From positions 2,845,081 through 2,909,080 of the forward strand of contig NC_009012.1 of NCBI RefSeq assembly GCF_000015865.1: a stretch of 64,000 bases of DNA. The letters run 5' to 3'. The notes beneath the pieces are model-generated. The model ran no database searches and was not told where the DNA came from. It saw only the letters and a program-made list of their open reading frames with translations. A program made the translations under genes and the position numbers. The stretch's first letter is position 1. Each line of letters begins with the position of its first letter. Shown one piece after another: positions 26,655-34,063 of this stretch. This DNA is from Acetivibrio thermocellus ATCC 27405. Lineage in GTDB: Bacteria > Bacillota > Clostridia > Acetivibrionales > Acetivibrionaceae.

Positions 26655-26670
26655 CCTCTCCACTTTAAAT
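26641..26670. terminator. Hairpin between convergent gntR-like and HMA genes
   Basis: GTGGAGGGG / CCTCTCCAC pairs over 9 bp (one G-U) with a 5-nt loop that contains the gntR-like stop, followed by TTTAAATTATTT. It likely serves as a shared terminator. Confidence 0.6.
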
Positions 26671-26871
26671 TATTTCATAGCCCATTTGGGCAATATGTTT
26701 TTTTATTTCTTGCGGGCTTATTTCTGAAGGGTTGTATTCGACTTTTATCTGCTGGCTTTTTAAGTCGGAATACACATTTGTTATACCCTTTAGTTCTCTT
26801 ACGTTTTCTTCGATTTTGCTCGAACAGGCGCTGCATGAAACTGAAGGAACGTTAAAAGTTGCTATTTCCAT
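26665..26871 (-). CDS. Heavy-metal-associated (HMA) domain protein, CopZ-like
   Basis: A 68-residue single-domain protein with the ferredoxin-like HMA fold. The metal-binding loop SCSACSSKIEE gives CxxC at residues 13 and 16. Such proteins carry Cu(I) or other soft metals, or occur as loose regulatory domains. No copper ATPase lies next to it. AAGGAGG precedes ATG 26871. Confidence 0.85.
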   Translation of the reverse strand: MEIATFNVPSVSCSACSSKIEENVRELKGITNVYSDLKSQQIKVEYNPSEISPQEIKKHIAQMGYEII

Positions 26872-27079
26872 AAGTTACCTCCTTAAAGGACTTGTTATAC
26901 TTTATAGCATTTCAAAAGAAGAAATATTTATTCTAAAATTGATATACATTCTTTTGAAAAAGTTTTGGGTATGTCAGGTTCGTTTACATAAAAGTACACA
27001 TAAATGTGCTTTGCAAAGCAGAAACAGGAAAACAGCAAAAAAGCCGCCGCTTACAAGCAAAATAAAAAGGAGGACAGTG

Positions 27080-27592
27080 ATGGCAGGGGATCATTTATAT
27101 GCTCCGTTTGTGGAAAGTGTAAAAAAAGTTTTAAAAGAAAAAGCGGATATTGAAATTTGTGAAGAAAAATTTTATACGGAGAATAAAGATGTCCAATCCT
27201 TGGGAGTTGCCTGTGTTGTTAATTTTTTCGGCAGGATAAAGGGAAAATTTTTGATTGACATGGAAAGGGACTTGGCTTTTGCGTTGGCAAAAAACATAAA
27301 GGGAGAGGATTTTGATCCTGAAGACGAACCTATGGTGTTGAAGCCTTTTCAGACACTGAGCAAAATTATTGTGAATAAAGCCATAGAAGAACTGAACAAT
27401 TTATATTCTGCAAAAATCGAGGCGGCACCGCCCATAGTTTTAAAAGGGAAAGACGCTCTTATCACTGTTCCGAAGGTTGAACCTGTGTTTGTTGATTGTA
27501 CCACCGCTTTCGGCAAACTTAGAATCAATGTTGCCATAGAAGAAGAAAACCTGACTGGAGAATCATATTCCAAGGTTTTTACTGACAAGTAG
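27080..27592 (+). CDS. CheX-like chemotaxis phosphatase family protein
   Basis: A 170-residue protein of the CheX/CheC-like fold (alpha-beta with the long LSKIIVNKAIEEL helix). CheX enzymes dephosphorylate CheY using Glu and Asn in an ExxN motif. Here the Asn is kept in IIVNKA but the residue three before it is Ile, so phosphatase activity is doubtful. AAAAGGAGG lies 6 nt before ATG 27080; a much longer upstream open frame has no ribosome site and overlaps the HMA gene antisense, so it is rejected. Confidence 0.72.
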   Translation: MAGDHLYAPFVESVKKVLKEKADIEICEEKFYTENKDVQSLGVACVVNFFGRIKGKFLIDMERDLAFALAKNIKGEDFDPEDEPMVLKPFQTLSKIIVNKAIEELNNLYSAKIEAAPPIVLKGKDALITVPKVEPVFVDCTTAFGKLRINVAIEEENLTGESYSKVFTDK

Positions 27593-27671
27593 TGAACTTT
27601 TTCAAAAAATATCGTATAATTACTGTGTAAATTGCAAGGTATTATTTTTGTAGGAGGATTAAGAGCAGAAG

Positions 27672-29294
27672 ATGTGGTTTGACAGGTTTTTAAGCATTTA
27701 TAAAGCCGGAATATCCCATGAATTTATTCTGTATTTCAACATCCGGGATATGGTGGACAATTACAGATATATTGACAGATATATTTATGATGAGTTTATA
27801 AAGCAAAGAGGTTTTTCGATAGTGGCATTCTATGATATTTCAAGGGGCCTTAGTTTTTTGGACCCGGCAATGGAGAGGGAATTTAACAAAATTACCGCAA
27901 ATGAGGCCATAGGCTTAAAAAGAGTGCTGCCGTCGAAAATATTTCCATACATTGATATTGCGCTAAAGAGCACAAAAATGTTCCTGTTTATAGAGCATGC
28001 CGAGAAAATAATTCCTGCGGGAGATACGGCTTCCATGTCACTGGAGGAAAGAATGGCGCTTATTTGGCTTTGCGAGTGGTCAAATGACCCGAAAATCTCC
28101 ACGGTAGGAAGTACAATAGTTATGACTGCAAATAATCTTGCTGAAGTGAGCAGTGAGATTTTGAATTCATCTTACAGGGTTGAGCCTATTTTGGTGGAGC
28201 TGCCGGATGAGGAAGAACGCAGGAAATATATAGAATATCTTTTAAAAGATGAAAATATAAAAATAAATATTACCATTGACGAATTTGCCAAACTTTCGTC
28301 GGGGCTCAGCAAAAAGGCCATAAAGGACATAAAACTGAAAGCTGAAGCCGAGGACGTGCCGATAAGTTTTGAATTCATAAAAGAGAAAAAACATTCGGTA
28401 CTGAAAAAAGAGTATGGGGACGTCCTGGAGTTTATATATCCTGAAATAAGCTTTGAAGACATCGGAGGCATGGAACGGGCCAAGAACTATCTTCTCAAAA
28501 ATATTGTGGAGCCGATAAAGAAAGGTGACTTAAGACGGGTTCCGATGGGAATACTTTTATGTGGGCCGTCCGGTACCGGGAAAACTTTGCTTGTAAATGC
28601 TCTGGCAAAGTCAAGCGGATTTAACTGTGTGAAGATTGACATGTCCAGAATACTGGGACAATACGTGGGAGAAAGCGAGAAGAATTTCAAGAAATGCCTT
28701 TTGGGCGCCCAGTCGCAGAACCCGGTAATCGTATTTGTTGATGAGATAGACACGGCCTTCAGAAGAGGTGAAAGCGGCGACAACGGAGTCAGCAGAAATA
28801 TTTTCAGTGAATTTTTGCAGTTTACCAGTAATACAAATAATAGGGGCAAGGTTATTTTTATCGCTGCGACAAACAGGCCCGACCTTTTGGACCCTGCTTT
28901 GAAAAGAGCCGGAAGATTTGACAAGAAGATACCCATACTTCTTCCGGAGGAGGATGAAAGGGCGGAAATATTTAAAGTAATGATAAAGAAATACGGATTC
29001 GAAACGGACATAGAGGACTTTACACCTTTTGCGGCAAAAACGGAGAATTATACCGGTGCGGAAATTGAGACTGTGGTGAGAAAAGCTTATGAGATAGCAA
29101 ATGAAGATGACGTTGAAGGCTGTGTTCTTACAGCGGAAATACTCAATGAGGCAATTTCGAGATGCAGACCCAGTACCCAGCAGGTGGAGTTTATGACAAT
29201 GCTGGCAATCAAGGAATGCGATGATAAGGACCTTTTACCGGAAAGATACAGGCATTATCTTGATGACAGGACGAAATTTGACGGAGATTTATAA
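27672..29294 (+). CDS. AAA-family ATPase with degenerate first AAA module
   Basis: A 540-residue protein. Residues 250-530 are a classical CDC48/Vps4/FtsH-clade AAA domain: Walker A GPSGTGKT near 298, Walker B VIFVDEID near 351, and a second region of homology RPDLLDPALKRAGRFDKKI with arginine fingers. The first 230 residues look like a second AAA module that lost Walker A but kept a FLFIEHAEKI strand, as in YjoB or Ycf46-like ATPases. No membrane helix. A TATAAT lies at 27615-27620 and AGGAGG before the start. The next gene is pspA-like. Confidence 0.85.
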   Translation: MWFDRFLSIYKAGISHEFILYFNIRDMVDNYRYIDRYIYDEFIKQRGFSIVAFYDISRGLSFLDPAMEREFNKITANEAIGLKRVLPSKIFPYIDIALKSTKMFLFIEHAEKIIPAGDTASMSLEERMALIWLCEWSNDPKISTVGSTIVMTANNLAEVSSEILNSSYRVEPILVELPDEEERRKYIEYLLKDENIKINITIDEFAKLSSGLSKKAIKDIKLKAEAEDVPISFEFIKEKKHSVLKKEYGDVLEFIYPEISFEDIGGMERAKNYLLKNIVEPIKKGDLRRVPMGILLCGPSGTGKTLLVNALAKSSGFNCVKIDMSRILGQYVGESEKNFKKCLLGAQSQNPVIVFVDEIDTAFRRGESGDNGVSRNIFSEFLQFTSNTNNRGKVIFIAATNRPDLLDPALKRAGRFDKKIPILLPEEDERAEIFKVMIKKYGFETDIEDFTPFAAKTENYTGAEIETVVRKAYEIANEDDVEGCVLTAEILNEAISRCRPSTQQVEFMTMLAIKECDDKDLLPERYRHYLDDRTKFDGDL

Positions 29295-29388
29295 TATTGA
29301 TTAAAATTTTATTGATTTACAGTTTACAACAAAGCATATTTATTATAAATTAAAAGATGAACCATTTTATTTACAAGGAGGATTAGGT

Positions 29389-30117
29389 ATGGGTTTTTTT
29401 AGCAGACTTGGAAGTTTAATCCGGGGTTTCTTTGGAATGTTTGTCGGCGGACTTGAGGAAAACAATCCGGAGTTGTTGTTCGAAGACATTAAAAATCAGA
29501 TAAACAAAGCACGTAAGGAAGCGGAACAGCAAATACTCGAAATCCAGACAAATGCGGAAATGATAAAAATTGAAATGAAGAACGCCGAGAAGAATCTTGC
29601 CGCAATAAGGGCAAGAATTGAAGCTGCCCAGAGGCAGGGTGACAAGGAACTTTTGATTGAGCTTCTCATGCAGGAAGAGGAATACCAGGCTGCTTATGAG
29701 ACATATAAGGAAACCCACGATAATGCTTTAAGAGAAGTTGAGAATATACGTGAAAACTATAAGATATTTGAGTCGGAAATGACAGCGAAGCTCAATGAGC
29801 TTAAGACACTGAAAACTCAGGCAAAGATGGCAAAACTCAAAGAGAATATCAACTCGGTAAATGCCAAATACACTTCCAAAAACAACAGGATTGGAAATAT
29901 TAATCAGGATATTGAGCGTGCAAGAGAAATTGTTAACAAAAAGATTGCAAGAGCCAATGCGGTTGAAAGCCTGAATGACGCCAATTCTGAGCTCAGGATT
30001 AAGAAACTTGACCTGAATTCCGCCCGTGAGAGGGCAAAAGCCAGGGCTGAAGCTTTGCTCAGCGGTGAGCAGGGATTTGAAGTTAAGGAGAAGACCGAGA
30101 ACAAAGCAACAAATTAA
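29389..30117 (+). CDS. pspA: PspA/IM30/Vipp1-family membrane remodelling protein
   Basis: A 242-residue, almost wholly helical coiled-coil protein. It begins with an amphipathic helix (MGFFSRLGSLIRGFF) as in PspA, and continues with long heptad-rich helices through residue 225. PspA/Vipp1 proteins belong to the ESCRT-III superfamily and coat stressed membranes. It lies 94 bp after the AAA ATPase gene and before a membrane coiled-coil gene. GGAGG precedes ATG 29389. Confidence 0.88.
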   Translation: MGFFSRLGSLIRGFFGMFVGGLEENNPELLFEDIKNQINKARKEAEQQILEIQTNAEMIKIEMKNAEKNLAAIRARIEAAQRQGDKELLIELLMQEEEYQAAYETYKETHDNALREVENIRENYKIFESEMTAKLNELKTLKTQAKMAKLKENINSVNAKYTSKNNRIGNINQDIERAREIVNKKIARANAVESLNDANSELRIKKLDLNSARERAKARAEALLSGEQGFEVKEKTENKATN

Positions 30118-30134
30118 TGAAATTGTTGTAAATT

Positions 30135-30167
30135 AAAACACACACTCCCAAAGAAGGGGTGTGTTTT
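30135..30167 (+). terminator. Hairpin between pspA and the coiled-coil membrane gene
   Basis: AAAACACAC / GTGTGTTTT, extended by CCC/GGG across a small bulge, ends in TTTT then GCT. The T-run is short, so it may act as an attenuator that lowers expression of the next gene. Confidence 0.55.
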
Positions 30168-30182
30168 GCTAAGAGGGGATTT

Positions 30183-30989
30183 ATGAAACTGAAACTTTTC
30201 TGGAATGCAATTATTCATTATAAAAATTTGGGCGTGCTTTTGATTTCATTGGGAATTGGACTGGCAGCTGCGGAATTTGTAGAGTTTCCCGCGGAATTTA
30301 TGAAATTTTCCCATGTTTATGCTGCAATTGCAGCTGCTGTGCTCTATTTTGCGCTGGTTTTGAGAAGCTTTACGGATAAAAAGTTTCAGGAGAGGTTTTT
30401 GCATAAAGAAAAGGAAAAAGAAATAAAAAAGATGGACAAAACGTGTCTTAAAATGGCTCAGGAGACCAAAAAGTATACCAACGCCGCTTATTATAAAAAA
30501 CTCAATTTGCTGCTTAAAGACAAAGATGAAATATTAAAAGCATACAACAAGGACAAGACCAATAATATAAAAGAGAAGATTGCCGAGTATGCGTTAAATC
30601 TCACTATTTCTTATCTGACTCTGCTTAAGGATTTTTGCATAAGAAGCAGGGCTATGGAACGTACAAATATAAATTCCCTGATGGAAAGACTTTCACAAAA
30701 CACAAGGAAGCTTAATTTTGCCCAGGATCCAAAAGTTTATGAGGATATCAAAAGAATTGTTGAAATGGATGAAAAAATAATTAACAGGTTCAAAGAGGAA
30801 AAAAACGATCTTGAGCGCCTGGATGTAAAACTTGATTATATAAAAAGTACGATTGACATGCTGAAGCATCAGATTAATTCAACTCTTGATTCCCAGGACA
30901 CCCTGGAAAGTATTGAAAGTATTTTAAATGAAGCCGTTGCGTTTGAAAGTGTCCTGTATGAAAGAAGCAAAAACAGACTTAGAAATTAG
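30183..30989 (+). CDS. Two-helix membrane protein with long coiled coil
   Basis: A 268-residue protein of unknown family. Residues 15-35 and 45-65 are hydrophobic helices; the remaining 200 residues are Lys/Glu-rich helices with coiled-coil character. It resembles XpaC/TelA-type or PspA-partner proteins in layout, but I cannot assign it. GAGGGGAT precedes ATG 30183; an upstream extension lacks a ribosome site. Its place after the AAA and pspA genes suggests a membrane partner for that pair. Confidence 0.65.
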   Translation: MKLKLFWNAIIHYKNLGVLLISLGIGLAAAEFVEFPAEFMKFSHVYAAIAAAVLYFALVLRSFTDKKFQERFLHKEKEKEIKKMDKTCLKMAQETKKYTNAAYYKKLNLLLKDKDEILKAYNKDKTNNIKEKIAEYALNLTISYLTLLKDFCIRSRAMERTNINSLMERLSQNTRKLNFAQDPKVYEDIKRIVEMDEKIINRFKEEKNDLERLDVKLDYIKSTIDMLKHQINSTLDSQDTLESIESILNEAVAFESVLYERSKNRLRN

Positions 30990-31038
30990 TCATGCTTTTA
31001 ATATTTTTATTTATGCGTTTGTTTTGTACATTTATATT

Positions 31039-31065
31039 TAATATTCCGTCTGTGTTAGCCGATAA
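31039..31065 (+). promoter_or_regulatory. Sigma-D (FliA)-type promoter upstream of the FapA-like gene
   Basis: TAAT (31039-31042), exactly 15 bp, then GCCGATAA (31058-31065). The sigma-D consensus in Bacillus is TAAA-N15-GCCGATAT, so 3 of 4 and 7 of 8 bases match. Confidence 0.6.
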
Positions 31066-31168
31066 TAATCTATGACAACTCTTATTGTACTCATTTCCGT
31101 CAATTGGTGCAAAAAGAAATAAGTTGTCTGTAAAGGGATTGTTTTTTTGTAGAAATGGGGATTTTGAT

Positions 31169-32761
31169 ATGTCACAGGAAAATATTATATATTTTTCTGA
31201 TTATATCTGCATAACGAAAGGGGCTGACGGCTTTTATATAGAATCCTATAAAAAAGGCATGTCAGTCGATGAATTTAATAAAATAATAGGCCGGCATCCT
31301 GAAATAAAGATTACCAGTTTTATGGCAATTAAAAATGCAATACTCTTTGCGCCAAAACCTCCGGTCAAATTTGGTGAAGTTAAAGACAGAATCAGTGTTG
31401 AGCTCTCAAGTGATGAGTTAAAAGCGTATATCAGGCTTTGCGTGGAAGAATGGGAGTTTTCCGGGGATGCAAGGGTAAAGCTCATGGAGGAGATATCAAA
31501 GAGCCTGGAAAAAGCAGGAGTTGTATTTGGAATTAAAGAGGATGTTTTGCTGGACGGACTTTGCAACAACAAGCAAATTTTGATAGCCGAAGGCATACCT
31601 CCGGAGCATGGCGAAGATGCGGTAATAAGAATGTATGAAATAAAAAAAGCAAAGCCTGCGATAAAAGAGGACGGCAGAGTGGATCATTATGAGCTTAACC
31701 TTATAAACAAGGTGAAAACCGGAGACTGGTTGGGAGAAAGAATAGATCCCACTCCGGGAACTGCCGGCAAATCGGTAAAGGGAAATCCGATACCCGCAAG
31801 ACCCGGAAGAAATTATCCATTGCATTATGACAAAAACTCAGTCAGAGAAGAACGCAAAGGCGGAGTGACATATCTTTATGCGCTGAAAAGTGGGGCGGTA
31901 CACTATGAAGGAGACAGGATAAGTGTATCCAATCACCTGGAGATAGACGGGGATGTGGACTTTAAAACGGGAAATATTAATTTTGACGGTTTTGTGACTA
32001 TAAAGGGAACTGTTGCGGACGGATTTTCCGTAGTGGCAGTCAAAGATGTGGAAATACTTGGGACCATTGGTATAGGTAGTGTAAAAGAAGTGGTCAGCAA
32101 AGAGGGGAGCATCTATATCAAGGGTGGAATCGCCGGTAAAAACAAGGCGGTAATAAAGGCAAAAAAGGATGTTTACACAAAATATATTTCCGATGCCACT
32201 GTTGCTTGCGAAGGGAGTCTTCATGTGGGGCTTTATTGCATCAACAGCAATATTACAGCCAGAGAGATTATAATTGACTCGCCGAAAGGACAAATATCAG
32301 GTGGAAATATACAGTGTGAAACAAAAGTGTTATCCCCGGTTTTAGGTTCACCCAGTGAGAAACGTACGGTTATATCGGTCAAAGGATTTAACAGAAACAC
32401 CCTGAAAGAAAGGCTTGAGGAAGTGATGAAAAATATAGAGACTTTGAAAAATGAATTGGTAAAAGTAAAAGCTGAGGTAAATGCCTATTTTGAAAATGAA
32501 CAAAATGGGAAGGTCGGGAGTTTGAAAGCAGAAGACATCAGACAGAGGTTTAACCGTATAAAAAATGAATTAACGGAGCTTGAGGAAGAGAAAAAAGCGA
32601 TTTCCGATACATTAAGAACCAGGGGGGAAGGAGAAATATCCATATTAAAAAAAGCTTACCCCGGTGTTGTTATTGGAATAAAAAATATTATTAAGGAAAT
32701 AGACAGGCCGATAGTAAATACCACTTTCTATATACAGGACGGATATATAAAAGAGGTATAG
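31169..32761 (+). CDS. FapA-family (DUF342) protein
   Basis: A 530-residue DUF342/FapA protein. The N-terminal 230 residues are mixed alpha/beta. About 230-425 form a right-handed beta-helix with repeating short strands (for example GNINFDGFVTIKGTVADGFS). Residues 430-500 are coiled coil. Members affect cell envelope or polar assembly and are found near motility genes in several bacteria; the exact role is unsettled. ATG 31169 follows GGGG; a 28-codon upstream extension covers the sigma-D-type promoter and is rejected. Confidence 0.82.
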   Translation: MSQENIIYFSDYICITKGADGFYIESYKKGMSVDEFNKIIGRHPEIKITSFMAIKNAILFAPKPPVKFGEVKDRISVELSSDELKAYIRLCVEEWEFSGDARVKLMEEISKSLEKAGVVFGIKEDVLLDGLCNNKQILIAEGIPPEHGEDAVIRMYEIKKAKPAIKEDGRVDHYELNLINKVKTGDWLGERIDPTPGTAGKSVKGNPIPARPGRNYPLHYDKNSVREERKGGVTYLYALKSGAVHYEGDRISVSNHLEIDGDVDFKTGNINFDGFVTIKGTVADGFSVVAVKDVEILGTIGIGSVKEVVSKEGSIYIKGGIAGKNKAVIKAKKDVYTKYISDATVACEGSLHVGLYCINSNITAREIIIDSPKGQISGGNIQCETKVLSPVLGSPSEKRTVISVKGFNRNTLKERLEEVMKNIETLKNELVKVKAEVNAYFENEQNGKVGSLKAEDIRQRFNRIKNELTELEEEKKAISDTLRTRGEGEISILKKAYPGVVIGIKNIIKEIDRPIVNTTFYIQDGYIKEV

Positions 32762-32856
32762 TATATTTAATTTAATGTATCATTTTTGCAGAAACTTTGA
32801 TATGATATTCTTGTGATAAACAAGGCTGCATGAAGTTTTGGGGTGGAAAACGGAAC

Positions 32857-34002
32857 ATGAATTCATTAAAGTTTCTGCATTTTTCGGATATTCATCTTGA
32901 CGCACCTTTCAGCTCTTTGGGCTCAAAATTTGCGGCTGAACAAAGAAGACGGGACCTTCTTGAAGTGTTTGGCCGGATAATTGACCTTGCGAAAAAGGAA
33001 GCTGTGGACATCATACTGATAAGCGGAGATCTTTACGAACATGAGTATGTAAGAAAGTCTACAATTCATTACATAAATAAAAAATTCAGCGAGATTCCCG
33101 AAACAAAAGTGTTTATTGTTCCGGGAAACCATGATCCGTGTATTTCCAATTCCTATTACCAAAACTTTGAGTGGAGCAAAAATGTCTGTATTCTGTCGGA
33201 GAACAGGACGAAAGTTTTTCTTGAGGAGCACAATGCCTGTGTGTATGGTGCGGGCTTTTCAAATTTCCATGAAGGAACAAGTCTTATAAACAAAATTGAG
33301 CCGGCAGACCCAAGGTATATTAATATTTTGCTGGTTCACGGCACCGTGGATTTGGATTTCAAAGACAGCCGGTATAATCCCATGTCAAGCGGCGAACTTG
33401 CACTTTTGGGCATGGATTATATTGCTTTGGGGCATTTTCATAATACTCTGCGGGGTGTTGGAAAGAGTGAAAACATATACAACCCCGGAAGCCCGGAACC
33501 TCTGGGATTTGATGAGGAGGGGGAGCACGGTGTCTTTATTGGCAGAATAGACTTTGTGTCAAAAGAGGAAAAAAAACTTCAGGTAAAGTTTGAGAAGACC
33601 TGCAAAAGGCAGTACAAATCTTTTGAGATAAAATCCGACTGTTTTGAGAGTGACGACCAAATTATAGACGAAATTTTTCGTAAAGCCGTAAAAGATGAAA
33701 ACCGGAACGACCTTGTACATATAACTTTGAAGGGCTATACCATGCCTGGATATCGTATTAATGCTGCAAACATAGCCAGTGCTATTGAGGACAGCTTTTT
33801 TTATGCGGTTGTAAATGATGAAACCGTAAATCAATATAATTACGAGGAGCTTATGAACGAACCGGGATTAAAGGGGCTGTTTGTGAGGAAAATGTTTTCG
33901 CTTATAGACAAAGCTGAAAATGAAAAAGAAAAGCATCTTTTGATGAAGGCCATGCAATACGGTGTCGAAGCCCTGGAACAGGGCAAAGTGGAAGTGCTGT
34001 AA
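32857..34002 (+). CDS. yhaO: YhaO-type metallophosphoesterase, SbcD/Mre11-like
   Basis: A 381-residue member of the Mre11/SbcD nuclease superfamily. Metal-binding motifs appear in order: FSDIHLDAPF, LISGDLYEH, VPGNHDP, LVHGTVD and LGHFHNT. A capping domain completes the C-terminus. With the next gene it forms the YhaO/YhaN pair of Bacillus, an SbcCD-like DNA repair nuclease. The start is chosen at MNSLKFLHF; an ATG nine codons upstream is less family-like. Confidence 0.88.
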   Translation: MNSLKFLHFSDIHLDAPFSSLGSKFAAEQRRRDLLEVFGRIIDLAKKEAVDIILISGDLYEHEYVRKSTIHYINKKFSEIPETKVFIVPGNHDPCISNSYYQNFEWSKNVCILSENRTKVFLEEHNACVYGAGFSNFHEGTSLINKIEPADPRYINILLVHGTVDLDFKDSRYNPMSSGELALLGMDYIALGHFHNTLRGVGKSENIYNPGSPEPLGFDEEGEHGVFIGRIDFVSKEEKKLQVKFEKTCKRQYKSFEIKSDCFESDDQIIDEIFRKAVKDENRNDLVHITLKGYTMPGYRINAANIASAIEDSFFYAVVNDETVNQYNYEELMNEPGLKGLFVRKMFSLIDKAENEKEKHLLMKAMQYGVEALEQGKVEVL

Positions 34003-34063
34003 CCTTTGAGGCAATATTAATTTCCGGGACAATATAGGGAAATATAGTTCAAAAGGAGCAAAT

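Noticed and set aside
26732-27079. Upstream extension of the CheX-like frame
   Set aside because: It runs antisense through the HMA gene, has no ribosome site, and reads as low-quality sequence; AAAAGGAGG before ATG 27080 fixes the real start.
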